From positions 25,807 through 89,806 of the forward strand of contig JBJXHH010000131.1 of assembly GCA_046160675.1 (NCBI GenBank): a DNA stretch of 64,000 nucleotides. Reading direction: 5' to 3'. The stretch's first letter is position 1. Each line of letters begins with the position of its first letter. Of the stretch, positions 34,629 to 44,821 are shown in pieces. The stretch is from JACMJP01 sp046160675 (GTDB lineage: Bacteria > Bacteroidota > Bacteroidia > Chitinophagales > BACL12). The notes below the pieces were generated by a model. The model was not told the origin of the DNA, searched no databases, and saw nothing but the letters and a program-made list of their open reading frames with translations. A program made the translations under genes and the position numbers.

Positions 34629-36146
34629 ATGCATGTGTTTCATTCAATAGCGGCAGGTATTATGAAGCAGCAGATATCCCGCATACAGCGGGTTATTCAG
34701 CAGGCACCTGATACACAAGATCAAACTCTTAAAAGTTTGGTTCAGGCTGCAAAAAAAACACAGTGGGGGGAGCAGTACGATTTTGCTTCAATTCAAACTT
34801 TTCAAGATTTTCAAAACCGGTTCCCGGTTCAGGATTATGATACTTTAAAGCCCTTTATTGATAAGATCATGCACGGGCAACAGAATATATTGTGGCCTAC
34901 GCCCATCTCCTGGTTTGCCAAGTCATCTGGAACTACCAGTGATAAAAGCAAATTTATTCCTGTTACAAAGGAAGCACTGCAGCAATGTCATTATAAAGGG
35001 GGTAGAGATACCCTTGCAATGTATCTGCATAACAACCCGCACTCTAAAATTTTTTCAGGAAAGACTTTGATTATGGGGGGCTCGCATGAAATTAACCAAC
35101 TGAATCAACATACTAAATCCAGATATGGAGATGTTAGTGCAGTAATGATGCAAAATATGCCTGCTTTTGCAAAACTTGTGAAAACGCCCACTTTAGAAAT
35201 AGCATTGATGAATGAATGGGAAAGTAAAATTGATGCAATGGCAGACTATACTTTACATCAAAACGTAACAGCTATTGCAGGTGTACCCACCTGGACAATT
35301 GTATTGTTCAGAAAACTTTTTGCAATGACAGGAAAGAACAACATGAAAGATATTTGGCGAAACCTTGAATTGTACATACATGGGGGAGTGAGTTTTAAGC
35401 CATACCGGCAGCAGTTTAAAGAACTCATAAAAGAAGAGGGTATGCATTATGTTGAAACTTATAATGCCAGTGAAGGGTTTTTTGCTTTCCAGGATCAGCT
35501 TGTTTCTGAAGAATTACTTCTCATGCCAGACTATGGAATTTTTTATGAATTCATCCCAATGGAAGAATTTGAAAATGAATATCCCAAAACAGTTTCTCTC
35601 CGGGAGGTAATAACAGGGAAAAATTATGCGATGGTAATTTCTACTAATGCGGGCCTATGGCGTTACAAAATCGGAGACACAATTAAATTTACTTCCATTA
35701 ATCCTTTCAGAATACAAATATCAGGACGGGTAAAACATTTTATTAATGCCTTCGGTGAAGAAGTGATTGTAGATAACAGTGATAAAGCGATAGCTGAGGC
35801 TGCGTTGCAAACACAGGCAAAAGTAAATGATTACACAGCAGCGCCAATTTATATAACAGCTGAAGATAAAGGCGGCCATGAATGGATTATTGAATTTGAA
35901 AAACAGCCTGATAACATTCAACATTTTATTGAAACATTGGATGCAACCTTGAAAAAAGTAAACTCAGACTACGAAGCAAAAAGACACAAAGACCTCGCAT
36001 TGAAGATGCCGGTAGTACACATTGCAAAACAAGGCGCTTTTTATGAATGGCTGAAGAGTAAAGGAAAACTCGGAGGGCAACATAAAGTTCCCAGGTTAAG
36101 TAACGATAGAAAATACCTGGAAGAGATTCTGCCGTTTATTCAATAA
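34629..36146 (+). CDS. GH3-family acyl-adenylate-type enzyme
   Basis: This 505-residue protein belongs to the family named after plant GH3 auxin-responsive enzymes, which adenylate carboxylic acids and join them to amino acids. The ATP-binding phosphate loop is WFAKSSGTTSDKSKFIP (about 95-111). The middle motif YNASEGFFAFQD and the nucleotide-binding GLWRYKIGDTIKF follow. Such proteins are widespread in Bacteroidota, where their substrates are not known. The LytTR regulator begins 9 bp downstream, so co-transcription with the two-component pair is likely. Confidence 0.92.
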   Translation: MHVFHSIAAGIMKQQISRIQRVIQQAPDTQDQTLKSLVQAAKKTQWGEQYDFASIQTFQDFQNRFPVQDYDTLKPFIDKIMHGQQNILWPTPISWFAKSSGTTSDKSKFIPVTKEALQQCHYKGGRDTLAMYLHNNPHSKIFSGKTLIMGGSHEINQLNQHTKSRYGDVSAVMMQNMPAFAKLVKTPTLEIALMNEWESKIDAMADYTLHQNVTAIAGVPTWTIVLFRKLFAMTGKNNMKDIWRNLELYIHGGVSFKPYRQQFKELIKEEGMHYVETYNASEGFFAFQDQLVSEELLLMPDYGIFYEFIPMEEFENEYPKTVSLREVITGKNYAMVISTNAGLWRYKIGDTIKFTSINPFRIQISGRVKHFINAFGEEVIVDNSDKAIAEAALQTQAKVNDYTAAPIYITAEDKGGHEWIIEFEKQPDNIQHFIETLDATLKKVNSDYEAKRHKDLALKMPVVHIAKQGAFYEWLKSKGKLGGQHKVPRLSNDRKYLEEILPFIQ

Positions 36147-36155
36147 CTTCATAAC

Positions 36156-36899
36156 ATGAAAACATATAGAGCCATACTTGTTGATGATGAAGAGCCGGGA
36201 AGAAAAAACCTTGGCATCTTGCTAAAAAAATATTGCCCGGAGATAGAAGTAATTGCTGATGCAGCTGGCGCTGTAGAGGCAAAGCAAAAGATAAATGTAC
36301 TGCAACCTGATGTTTTATTTCTTGATGTGCAAATGCCCGAGTTAGATGGCTTTGACTTACTTGACTCTTTATCTCAGAAAAATTTTTGCGTAGTGATTGT
36401 AACAGCACATGCCGAATATGGAATACAGGCAGTGAAAGCAGGCGCCACAGATTATATCCTCAAACCTATTGTTATTAAGGAATTACAACAAGCGGTGAAA
36501 AGGGTTGTAGAAGAATCAGAAAATAAAACACAGCAAATTTCATCTTCAAAAGTGCAAACACATGAACGCATTACTCTTACTCACACTAATGGTTTCGCCA
36601 TTCTTGAACTACAGGATATTATCAAGCTTGAGGCAGATGATAATTATACTAGAGTCTATACTTCTGATAAAAAAACATATTATGTATCTAAGCCCCTCAA
36701 ACAATTTGAAGATAATTTACCTGAAAAAATTTTTTTTCGGCTTCATCGTTCGTATATCATTAACATAAAGCATGTTGTTGAATACACCCGGGAAGATGGG
36801 GGTATGGTGATTATGCGGGATGGCGCAAAAATTCAGATCCCCCGGGCAAGATATAATGATTTTATGGAAGCGATGAAAAGACAATCCATTCAACTATAA
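36156..36899 (+). CDS. LytTR-family response regulator
   Basis: This 247-residue regulator has a receiver domain (1-120) with the acidic pair at 10-11, phospho-acceptor Asp57 in LFLDVQMPE and Lys in YILKPI. The C-terminal LytTR DNA-binding domain (about 140-240) contains ILELQDIIKLEADDNYTRVY and FFRLHRSYIINIKHV. Its cognate kinase starts 3 bp after the stop codon. The target promoter is unknown; genes nearby in the same operon (GH3) are candidates only by location. Confidence 0.94.
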   Translation: MKTYRAILVDDEEPGRKNLGILLKKYCPEIEVIADAAGAVEAKQKINVLQPDVLFLDVQMPELDGFDLLDSLSQKNFCVVIVTAHAEYGIQAVKAGATDYILKPIVIKELQQAVKRVVEESENKTQQISSSKVQTHERITLTHTNGFAILELQDIIKLEADDNYTRVYTSDKKTYYVSKPLKQFEDNLPEKIFFRLHRSYIINIKHVVEYTREDGGMVIMRDGAKIQIPRARYNDFMEAMKRQSIQL

Positions 36900-36902
36900 A
36901 GG

Positions 36903-39803
36903 ATGAAGCAGTTATTCTTTTTTCTTGCAATAGCTCTTTTCACCAGTCAAACACTTATAGCACAGCTGTTTCCCTATAGGCAATACAGCTCAGACGGAGA
37001 ACTTGTAAATTCAAATGTAAATGCCATGATGCAAGATGCGGAGGGGTATATTTGGTTTGCAACAGATAATGGGTTAAGTCGTTTTGATGGGAGTAAATCA
37101 AACAACTATGGAATAGAAAACGGCTTGCCAGTCAATTCTATCCTGTCAATAACTTCAGATGAGCGAGGGAATATTTATGCAGGGGCAAAGCGAAAAGGTA
37201 TTTATAAGTTTTCAAATACAAAATTCAGAGAGGAGATAATTGACCCAACTTCTGTTTTAAGTAATCATCAGATAATTAAAGGAAAAGATTTTTTGTACTC
37301 CTTAAGGCGTATGCATAAAATTGCCGCAATAAACAGTACAAAGACTACTGTATGCAATGTTCTGTTCCCTAAAGAAGTTAAGCCCCTTTGCCTATTTAAA
37401 GACTTTTCAGGAAACATTTTCGCTGGTACCACAAAAGGGCTTTTTAAAATCACTGATACCTCTGCCCAGAAGATAGGCATTCCGGAATTAGATAATAAAA
37501 TGATAGAGTACTTAACGGGAAAAGGGGATGAAATTTTTATTGCTGCGGGAAATTCAATTTATTGTTTGAAAGATTTAATTCTCAAGCAAAAGTTAGAAAT
37601 ACATGCACTGCAACCTGCAGAAACAATTCAAAATTTCCTGGTTGACAACTATAACAATATCTGGTTTTCTACAAAAAACAATAACCGTGTATACGTAAAA
37701 ACAAACACTCAAACACTCAGGCTTGATGAGGTCATAAAACTGCAAGGGGCTCCTGTAAATTATTTTATGAGTGATAGTGAAGGAAATGTTTGGATGGCTA
37801 CTCTTGGTAAAGGAGCTTTTTGTTTTCATAGTATGTATTGCGAGAATTTTAATGAAGTAAACGGATTGTCTGTCCCTTATATTACAAAATTGAAAAGGGG
37901 AACAGGCGGCAATGATTTATTCATTGGCACAACCAATGGGGTGTTTTATTTTGACATGAAAAACTTTTCACAGCTTAAACATACAACAGGTGAACATGAA
38001 CAAGTTGTTGAGATGACTTTAACAGGAAATGAATTGAACATCTGCAAGGCAAACACATCTAAAAGAAATGAAGGCCTAACAAAACTCTCCAACTATACAA
38101 TCCGGTATAAGAATGCAAGCATCTATTATGTAACAACTGATGGCTCAATAATTACGGGTAAATGGAACAATACAGTTTATAGGGAGCGAAATGGAAAAAT
38201 TGATTCTATTTTGTTAAGCAGCACCTTGAAATCAAATAAAATAACTTCGATTTATGAAACAACAGAGGGTGAGCTCATTTGCGGAACAAACAATGGTTTA
38301 TACAAAATATTTCACGATAACAAGGTTGTGAAGTATGAGCAAAGTGAACTGAATACAGTTATTACATGCATTAGTGCTGATGCTATGGGCCAGCTTTGGA
38401 TTGGAACACTCACAGGAGTTGTTGTTTTAAAAGATAGTGAGGTTCAGTTTACATGGACCCCCGGTGGAAAAGCTGTAACTACGATCACTTCTATTGTTTT
38501 TGATAAAAAAAACAGGGCATGGGCAGGTTCTCTCACAGGCTTGTACCTGATTTCGAACACAAACGATTACATTTTATTTTCTTCAAAAACATGTTTGTTA
38601 AATGATGAAATTTCTTCCTTGGTTTATGAGGCAGAAAAAAATGTTGTATGGGTAGGCACAAACGGGGGGTTGAGTAGAATTGATGTTTCCAGATTTGATG
38701 CTTTTAAAACATACACCCCAAATGCAATTTTTAAAAACATCCGTACTCAAGATGCGACAACAAGAATCCCGGCAGATACTACCCTTCCTTACAATCGAAA
38801 TAATTTTACTGTACGCTTTTCAGCAATTCACTTTACAAATCCGGCGGGTATAAAATTCTGGTTCAGGTTAGACAACGCAAACTGGCAACAGGCAACGGGC
38901 AGACAAGTGGAACTTGCCGGGCTGCCTTACGGGAAGCACAGCATTTCAATTGTTGCAGATAACGATAGGGGAGAAAGGGGTGTGGAAAGTACAATCTCCA
39001 TCACAATCCAAACACCCTTTTGGGCAACCTGGTGGTTTAAATCACTCATAGGTTTCTTAGTGCTCAGTGTTGCATTTTTATTGATTCGATGGAGGTTCGT
39101 TTATAAAAGCAGAAAACAAAAAGAACAACTTGAACTTCAAAATAAAATTTCTGAACTCCGACACCAGGCCTTGAATGCATCCATGAACCCGCATTTTATT
39201 TTTAACTCCCTCAACTCCATTCAACAATTCATAAATACACATAACACCGAAGATGCCAGTGAATATCTCGGAAAATTCGCAAGACTCATCCGTTTGCAAT
39301 TAAACAGCGGGAATCAGACCTTTATTACTCTTGAGGAAGAACTGGATATGTTAAACAGATATCTTGAATTGGAGAAGATCAGGTTTGGAAAAAAACTGAA
39401 TTACTCTATTCACAAGGAGGAAAAAATTGATACAAAAAATACCTATCTCCCCAACATGATATTACAGCCATTTGTGGAAAATGCGCTCTGGCATGGCATC
39501 TTGCCCATGGAACATGCTGGTAACATAAAAATTGATTTTTCAAAACAAAATGGGTTTTTGAAAGTGTTGATTGATGATGATGGTATTGGTATCAGGGAAA
39601 GTGAAAGGAGGAAGAAAGACCACCACCGCTCACTTGGCATGCAAATGATACTTGAACGGATTCAACTACTAAAAAAACTAGGTGGGAATGATATAGTAAT
39701 AGAAGTATCAGATAAATCAGAATTCAGCGAAAGCCTCCAGGGAACCAGGGTTGAAATAAGACTTTCAGCCCAAAACAATCCTGCTTTAACCCCGCTTGCC
39801 TAA
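36903..39803 (+). CDS. Two-component-regulator-propeller sensor histidine kinase (LytS type)
   Basis: This 966-residue sensor starts with a signal peptide (1-20). A periplasmic beta-propeller of repeated GYIWFATDNGLSRFDG / LWIGTLTGV-type blades (about 25-610) is followed by a Y_Y_Y domain (about 630-700), one membrane helix (about 706-730), a coiled coil and a His_kinase domain. The phospho-acceptor His lies in NASMNPHFIFNSLNS near residue 763. The ATPase part shows ILQPFVENALWHGI and DDGIGI. It is paired with the adjacent LytTR regulator. The signal sensed is unknown. A strong terminator lies about 150 bp beyond the stop. Confidence 0.93.
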   Translation: MKQLFFFLAIALFTSQTLIAQLFPYRQYSSDGELVNSNVNAMMQDAEGYIWFATDNGLSRFDGSKSNNYGIENGLPVNSILSITSDERGNIYAGAKRKGIYKFSNTKFREEIIDPTSVLSNHQIIKGKDFLYSLRRMHKIAAINSTKTTVCNVLFPKEVKPLCLFKDFSGNIFAGTTKGLFKITDTSAQKIGIPELDNKMIEYLTGKGDEIFIAAGNSIYCLKDLILKQKLEIHALQPAETIQNFLVDNYNNIWFSTKNNNRVYVKTNTQTLRLDEVIKLQGAPVNYFMSDSEGNVWMATLGKGAFCFHSMYCENFNEVNGLSVPYITKLKRGTGGNDLFIGTTNGVFYFDMKNFSQLKHTTGEHEQVVEMTLTGNELNICKANTSKRNEGLTKLSNYTIRYKNASIYYVTTDGSIITGKWNNTVYRERNGKIDSILLSSTLKSNKITSIYETTEGELICGTNNGLYKIFHDNKVVKYEQSELNTVITCISADAMGQLWIGTLTGVVVLKDSEVQFTWTPGGKAVTTITSIVFDKKNRAWAGSLTGLYLISNTNDYILFSSKTCLLNDEISSLVYEAEKNVVWVGTNGGLSRIDVSRFDAFKTYTPNAIFKNIRTQDATTRIPADTTLPYNRNNFTVRFSAIHFTNPAGIKFWFRLDNANWQQATGRQVELAGLPYGKHSISIVADNDRGERGVESTISITIQTPFWATWWFKSLIGFLVLSVAFLLIRWRFVYKSRKQKEQLELQNKISELRHQALNASMNPHFIFNSLNSIQQFINTHNTEDASEYLGKFARLIRLQLNSGNQTFITLEEELDMLNRYLELEKIRFGKKLNYSIHKEEKIDTKNTYLPNMILQPFVENALWHGILPMEHAGNIKIDFSKQNGFLKVLIDDDGIGIRESERRKKDHHRSLGMQMILERIQLLKKLGGNDIVIEVSDKSEFSESLQGTRVEIRLSAQNNPALTPLA

Positions 39804-39950
39804 TTCATTAAGGCATTTCACCCAGTTTCTTTCGGGCTTCCCTCAAAGTGGGTTGCCGGCTGTGTTTTTCCTTTATTTCTTTACACCATCACAATGAACA
39901 AACACACATCCACTTGAAACACAACCCTTGAAAACACCATGAACACACAA

Positions 39951-39978
39951 ACCCGCTGAACCCCTTCAGCGGGTTTTT
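39951..39978 (+). terminator. Terminator of the lptB-GH3-LytTR-kinase region
   Basis: ACCCGCTGAA pairs with TTCAGCGGGT around a CCCC loop, followed by T residues. The 147 bp between the kinase stop and this hairpin contain no recognisable gene. Confidence 0.9.
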
Positions 39979-40021
39979 AAAAGAAATTTTTCCTCTCTAT
40001 ACTGAACATTATGATGTTCAG

Positions 40022-40057
40022 TAAAAAGAAAAGGCAGGTGAAACCCATCCTGCCTTT
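40022..40057 (-). terminator. Terminator of the rimP-nusA-infB operon
   Basis: On the minus strand AAAGGCAGG pairs with CCTGCCTTT across a 10-nt loop, followed by TCTTTTT. It lies 31 bp after the infB stop. Confidence 0.85.
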
Positions 40058-40087
40058 CTTGTTGTAGATTAAATACCTGTCAAAGAA

Positions 40088-42826
40088 TTATAGCGTCCTT
40101 CTTACTTCTACTTCCTCATATCCTTCTATCACATCACCCACTTCGATATCATTAAAGTTATTAATGTTTAAGCCGCATTCCATGCCTGCAGTCACATCCT
40201 TCACATCATCTTTGAAGCGTTTTAGTGAAGCAAGTGATCCGGTGTGCAATACAACGCCATTCCTGAGTAACCGTATTTTTGTATTTCTTGTAATCTTTCC
40301 TTCCTGCACTAGGCATCCGGCAATGGTTCCCACTTTGCTTATCTTAAAGACTTCCCGAACTTCAACAGAACAAGTAATTTTTTCTTCAGTTTTTGGTGCA
40401 AGTAAACCTTCCATGGCAGCTTTCACTTCTTCTATCGCATTGTAAATAATGCTATACATTCTTATTTCCACACCTTCTTTCTCTGCCAGTTTTCTTACAC
40501 TTGATGAAGGACGAACCTGGAAACCAACGATGATTGCATCAGATGCACTGGCCAGCATAACATCACTTTCAGTAATTTGTCCAACTCCTTTGAAAATAAT
40601 ATTTACCTGTACTTCCGGTGTTGTAAGTTTTTGTAAACTATCTGTAAGGGCTTCGGCTGAACCGTCAACGTCTGCTTTAATTATAATATTCAGCTCTCGG
40701 AAAGTACCTAAAGCTTTTCTTCTTCCAATTTCTTCTAATGTAATATGTTTTCTAGTTCTGATACCTTGCTCACGGATGATTTGCATGCGTTTAGTTGCTA
40801 TCGCTTTTGCCTCATCTTCATCTGCATAAACTTTAAACTTTTCCCCTGCCTGTGGAGCGCCGTTCAGCCCGAGAACAAGTACAGGGGTAGAAGGACCGGC
40901 TGATGTAACCTTGTAATTTCTTTCGTTGAACATGGCTTTCACCCTACCAAAGAATGGCCCGCTCACCATCATATCACCCACTTCAAGGGTTCCTTCCTGT
41001 ACCATGATGTTACTGATATAACCTCTTCCCTTGTCGAGGAAAGCTTCTATAATGGTTCCGTTTGAAAGTTTTTTAGCATTTGCTTTCAGGTCGAGCAGTT
41101 CAGCTTCCAGCAATATTTTTTCAAGCAAAGTATCAACGTTCATTCCTGATTTCGCCGAAATTTCCTGGCTCTGGAATTTTCCACCCCAGTCTTCCAACAG
41201 GATATTCATTTGTGAAAGTTGTTCTTTTATTTTATCAGAATTAGCGCCCGGTTTGTCAATTTTATTGATGGCAAAAATCATGGGTACGCCTGCTGCTTGT
41301 GCATGGCTTATTGCTTCTCGGGTTTGGGGCATCACCTGGTCGTCAGCAGCAATTACAATTACTGCAATGTCAGTGAGCTTGGCGCCCCTTGCCCTCATTG
41401 CGGTGAATGCTTCATGCCCAGGAGTATCTAAGAAAGCAATCTTTCTTTCATTTGGTAACATTACTTCATATGCACCAATATGCTGGGTTATCCCCCCTTT
41501 TTCACCGGCAACTACATTTGTTTCACGGATATAATCAAGCAGGGATGTTTTTCCATGGTCAACATGCCCCATAATAGTAACGATAGGTGGTCGGTTAACA
41601 AGTAAAGCAGGGTCATCCACTTCTTCTTCTTCTTCATTTGCTTCTTTAGTGGCGTCTATAAAAGATATTTTGAAACCAAATTCTTCACCCAGCAATTCCA
41701 GGATCTCTGCATCCAATCTTTGATTAATGGAAACCATCATCCCGAGATTAAAACATTTTTGTACCAGTTCAGATGCTGATACATTCATTAAACTTGCAAG
41801 TTCTGAAAGCGATGTAAATTCTGCTACCTGCAACACATTGCTTTGTGCTGCTTTTGCAATTTCATCTGTATCCTCCCGTTTTTGCTTTTTGAATTTTGGC
41901 TTTCCTTGCCTTCCCCTGCCGCTTAATTTTGCAAGGGTATTGCGGATTTGCTCCTGGATGATTCTTTCTTGTTCTGAGGGGTCAACTAATGGTTTACGGT
42001 CTGTTCTTCCTCTATCCTGTTGCTGCCTGTCGTCTCGTCTTTCTTCTTCCCTTACTTTTTCAACATTTATTTTTTCGCCGCCTTTTTTTATCCGTTTTCG
42101 TTTTTTCCTATCGCCATCCTGCTGATTGCCATGCCGGGGAGGAAAATCCTTTTTCTTTTCAGGTTTCTTTTCTTCTTTGAGTTCAATTTTGCCCATAATC
42201 TTAGGGCCTTCTAAAGTGACCTTCTTGCGTTCAATCATTTCTCTTTTATCAACTTCTTCAACTGGAGCGATCACTTCCGGTTTTACTACTTCTTCCTTAA
42301 CTTCTATTGGGACAGGTGTTTCTTCTTCTGTAGTTTTCTTTTTTATTTTTTTTGCTGCAGGCTTTTCTTCTGTTACTTCCTCTTCCTGCTTCTTGCTTTT
42401 CTTCGGTTTTTCAAGATCAATCTTTCCAACAACTTTTGTTTCAACTTTCTTCTTGAGTGTTTTTATTTCTTCAACCGCTATTTCTTCCGGTTTATCCTCG
42501 GGTTTTTCCGATTCTTTTTTTGTAATCTTTTCTTCAATAACTTTTTGGGGTACTACTTCAGGTTCTGCTTTTATTTTCTCGATTGTTTCTTCCGGTTTAT
42601 CAATTTTGCGGGCAACACCAATATTTACAAGGTCAGCTTTTTCTTTCATCGCCTTGTCTTTGCCATACTCTTTCAGTAAGAGGTTGTACATCTCTTCAGA
42701 AAGTTTTGTTGTTGGCTTATTGTCAACAGTAAAACCCTTACTATTTAACAGCTCAACAATATGTGGTATTGCTACGTTAAATTCGCCGGCGGCTTTTGCT
42801 AATCGTATGCTTTTTTCTTCTGCCAT
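40088..42826 (-). CDS. infB: Translation initiation factor IF-2
   Basis: This GTPase brings initiator tRNA to the ribosome. The start at 42826 ([17 protein letters not shown]) begins the IF2_N domain directly; the frame is open to 42925 but the extra residues are unlike IF-2. The protein has 912 residues: IF2_N, a long Lys/Glu-rich linker (about 70-330), a second N-domain ([16 protein letters not shown]), then the G domain with GHVDHGKT near residue 420, DTPGHEAF and NKID, and domains II-IV. The N-terminal linker is longer than in E. coli. It lies 79 bp after nusA in the conserved rimP-nusA-infB order. A short stem TCCGC-N5-GCGGA lies just before the start. Confidence 0.96.
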   Translation of the reverse strand: MAEEKSIRLAKAAGEFNVAIPHIVELLNSKGFTVDNKPTTKLSEEMYNLLLKEYGKDKAMKEKADLVNIGVARKIDKPEETIEKIKAEPEVVPQKVIEEKITKKESEKPEDKPEEIAVEEIKTLKKKVETKVVGKIDLEKPKKSKKQEEEVTEEKPAAKKIKKKTTEEETPVPIEVKEEVVKPEVIAPVEEVDKREMIERKKVTLEGPKIMGKIELKEEKKPEKKKDFPPRHGNQQDGDRKKRKRIKKGGEKINVEKVREEERRDDRQQQDRGRTDRKPLVDPSEQERIIQEQIRNTLAKLSGRGRQGKPKFKKQKREDTDEIAKAAQSNVLQVAEFTSLSELASLMNVSASELVQKCFNLGMMVSINQRLDAEILELLGEEFGFKISFIDATKEANEEEEEVDDPALLVNRPPIVTIMGHVDHGKTSLLDYIRETNVVAGEKGGITQHIGAYEVMLPNERKIAFLDTPGHEAFTAMRARGAKLTDIAVIVIAADDQVMPQTREAISHAQAAGVPMIFAINKIDKPGANSDKIKEQLSQMNILLEDWGGKFQSQEISAKSGMNVDTLLEKILLEAELLDLKANAKKLSNGTIIEAFLDKGRGYISNIMVQEGTLEVGDMMVSGPFFGRVKAMFNERNYKVTSAGPSTPVLVLGLNGAPQAGEKFKVYADEDEAKAIATKRMQIIREQGIRTRKHITLEEIGRRKALGTFRELNIIIKADVDGSAEALTDSLQKLTTPEVQVNIIFKGVGQITESDVMLASASDAIIVGFQVRPSSSVRKLAEKEGVEIRMYSIIYNAIEEVKAAMEGLLAPKTEEKITCSVEVREVFKISKVGTIAGCLVQEGKITRNTKIRLLRNGVVLHTGSLASLKRFKDDVKDVTAGMECGLNINNFNDIEVGDVIEGYEEVEVRRTL

Positions 42827-42905
42827 GCTTTTCCATCTTTTCCGCATGAAGCGGAGAGAAATTGGTTTTTTGTATGAATTAAATTTTATTAACAGTTTTT
42901 TTAAA

Positions 42906-44147
42906 CTATTCACCATCGAACTCACTCTTGAGAATTCGTAAAATTTCTTTTACTGTTTCTTCTTCAAGGTCTGTTCTTCGCACTAATTCTTCGGCGCTCA
43001 ACTCCAATACGCTTTTCGCAGTATCGCATCCGATAGCTTTTAACTCATCAATTATCCATTCATCAATCTCATCTGAAAATTCATCCAGGTCAACATCATA
43101 CTCTTCGTCATCAGTATCCCGGAACACATCTATATCGAAGCCTGTGAGTTGGCAGGCTAGTTTAATATTTAGCCCGCCTTTGCCAATTGCTAATGAAACC
43201 TGATCAGGGTTAAGATATACACTTGCTTTTTTCGTCTCATTATCAAGTTCTATTGAATTGATCTTTGCAGGGCTTAATGCTCTCTGAATGAGCAGGTTCA
43301 TATTGTTTGTATAGTTGATGATATCAATATTTTCATTCCGCAGTTCTCTCACAATACCATGGATCCTTGATCCTTTCATACCAACACATGCACCAACCGG
43401 GTCAATCCTGTCATCATAAGATTCCACAGCAACCTTTGCCCGTTCACCCGGTGCCCTTACAATTTTTCTAATTGCGATAAGTCCATCAAATACTTCGGGA
43501 ACTTCCTGTTCCAGCAATTTTGCAAGAAAACTTCCATCTGTTCTTGAAAGAATTACAAGAGGCGAATTGTTTTTAAAGTCTACTTTTTTTACCACTGCCC
43601 GAATGGTATCTCCTTTTTTATAGTTGTCTGAGGGAATCATTTCTCCTTTCGGTAACAATAGTTCATTGCCGTCATCATCCAGTAAGAGTACTTCTCTTTT
43701 CCAAACCTGGTATACTTCCCCGGTAACTATATCACCAACCCTGTCATTGTATTTCTTAAAGATCTCATCTTTTTCCAGTTCTAATATTTTCTGTACTAAT
43801 GCCTGCCGAGCAGATAGAATGGCCCTGCGTCCGAAACTTTCAATGCTGATCTCTTCATAAGTTTCTTCGCCAACGGAAAAATCGGGTTCGATTTTTAATG
43901 CATCACTTAATGCAATTTGTGAGTTTGAATCTTCAACGGCGCCATCTTCTACTATTGTTCTGCGGTGCCAAATCTCCAGGTCACCCTTTTCTGTGTTTAC
44001 TATCACATCAAAGTTTTCATCAGAAGTATATTTTTTTCTAAGTATAGCCCTGAAGATATCTTCCAGCACTTTCATGAGCGTTGGCCTGTCTATGTTCTTG
44101 ATATCCTTAAATTCACTGAAGGATTCTACAAGTTGTAAACTGTTCAT
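42906..44147 (-). CDS. nusA: Transcription elongation/termination factor NusA
   Basis: This 413-residue RNA-polymerase-binding factor controls pausing, termination and antitermination. The N-terminal polymerase-binding domain (1-125) is followed by an S1 domain ([21 protein letters not shown], about 135-200). KH domains follow ([19 protein letters not shown] and [14 protein letters not shown], about 230-345). An acidic C-terminal region with a helix-hairpin-helix-like repeat ([24 protein letters not shown]) closes the protein. It lies 62 bp after rimP. As NusA can act on termination, the leader hairpin of this operon could allow autoregulation. Confidence 0.96.
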   Translation of the reverse strand: MNSLQLVESFSEFKDIKNIDRPTLMKVLEDIFRAILRKKYTSDENFDVIVNTEKGDLEIWHRRTIVEDGAVEDSNSQIALSDALKIEPDFSVGEETYEEISIESFGRRAILSARQALVQKILELEKDEIFKKYNDRVGDIVTGEVYQVWKREVLLLDDDGNELLLPKGEMIPSDNYKKGDTIRAVVKKVDFKNNSPLVILSRTDGSFLAKLLEQEVPEVFDGLIAIRKIVRAPGERAKVAVESYDDRIDPVGACVGMKGSRIHGIVRELRNENIDIINYTNNMNLLIQRALSPAKINSIELDNETKKASVYLNPDQVSLAIGKGGLNIKLACQLTGFDIDVFRDTDDEEYDVDLDEFSDEIDEWIIDELKAIGCDTAKSVLELSAEELVRRTDLEEETVKEILRILKSEFDGE

Positions 44148-44209
44148 GTTATTACTCGTTATTTGTTATTTGAATGATATAAATAGATTCTTAGTTTAAT
44201 TTGTTTTTA

Positions 44210-44686
44210 TTATTTAAAAACAACTTTCTTTTTTACTGATTTTATTTCTGTGAATGCTATTTTTTGCATCTCAGAATCTGGCAACATTCCCTTTTTTTTC
44301 GAGGGGTGTTGGATTTCAATTGTCAACTCTTTTTGATCAGCGGCTCTCAGGATTCCCTCTTTTTTAAGCCCGCTAAGCATGAGTATCTCTACCCATCTGC
44401 CCGTATTTTTTACATATTGCTGAGGCACTTTAAAGGGGTTGTCCATACCCGGGCTTGAAACCTCCAGATTATAATTCCGCATTACTGTAGCATCATTATC
44501 CAGATGAAATTCAAGGAAACGGCTTACCGCTTCGCATTCTGCAATTGTTACCGGACTCTCATTATTGTCAATGTACACTTCTACCTTTTTACCCCCGTTC
44601 AATACCCTAATGTCTACCAGGTAACAGTTCATTTCTTCCAGTTTCGCCTGTAACCACCCTGCTATTTTGCTTTGTAAACTTTCCAT
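44210..44686 (-). CDS. rimP: Ribosome maturation factor RimP
   Basis: This 158-residue protein matures the 30S subunit. The start is set at 44686 (MESLQSKIAGW); an in-frame ATG at 44710 lies inside the leader hairpin and is unlikely. Typical segments are the N-terminal helix, VDIRVLNGGKKVEVYIDN, the CEAVSRFLEFHLD region and YNLEVSSPGMDNPFK, the signature of the family. The C-terminal SH3-like domain is present. It is the first gene of rimP-nusA-infB. Confidence 0.94.
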   Translation of the reverse strand: MESLQSKIAGWLQAKLEEMNCYLVDIRVLNGGKKVEVYIDNNESPVTIAECEAVSRFLEFHLDNDATVMRNYNLEVSSPGMDNPFKVPQQYVKNTGRWVEILMLSGLKKEGILRAADQKELTIEIQHPSKKKGMLPDSEMQKIAFTEIKSVKKKVVFK

Positions 44687-44699
44687 ACACAGAAACAAA

Positions 44700-44720
44700 A
44701 GAGGGGACATTGTCCCCTCT
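44700..44720 (-). promoter_or_regulatory. Terminator-like hairpin in the rimP-nusA-infB leader
   Basis: On the minus strand AGAGGGGAC pairs with GTCCCCTCT across a 3-nt loop and is followed by TTTGTTT. It lies between the promoter (44741-44769) and the rimP start (44686), so RNA polymerase must pass it before reaching the genes. It fits an attenuator but could also be a simple leader structure that hides the upstream ATG. Confidence 0.6.
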
Positions 44721-44740
44721 CACAGTTCGAAAAGATGATG

Positions 44741-44769
44741 CAAATATACAGGTTTTACAGGAAAACAAA
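44741..44769 (-). promoter_or_regulatory. Promoter of rimP-nusA-infB
   Basis: On the minus strand TTTG (44769-44766) and an exact -7 box TATATTTG (44748-44741) are 17 nt apart. The start of transcription should lie near 44736, giving a leader of about 50 nt. Confidence 0.62.
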
Positions 44770-44792
44770 AAAGCGGGGTTATCCCGCCTTTA
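44764..44792 (-). terminator. Terminator of the PDZ-protein gene
   Basis: On the minus strand AAGGCGGG-ATAA-CCCCGCTT forms a stem followed by six T. The T-run overlaps the -33 element of the rimP promoter. Confidence 0.8.
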
Positions 44793-44821
44793 ATTTGCTA
44801 ACTTATTGATCCTCATTACAA

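Noticed and set aside
39804..39950. Very short frames (7 codons each) before the terminator at 39951
   Set aside because: Considered as leader peptides, but no gene follows on that strand for them to regulate.
41031..41534. 167-codon plus-strand frame opposite infB
   Set aside because: Antisense of the highly conserved GTPase domain.
42126..42941. 271-codon plus-strand frame opposite infB
   Set aside because: Serine/phenylalanine-rich mirror of the Lys/Glu-rich IF-2 linker; an expected antisense artefact of that composition.
44687..44710. Upstream ATG as the rimP start
   Set aside because: It lies inside the leader hairpin and adds eight residues unlike RimP; the ATG at 44686 fits the family.
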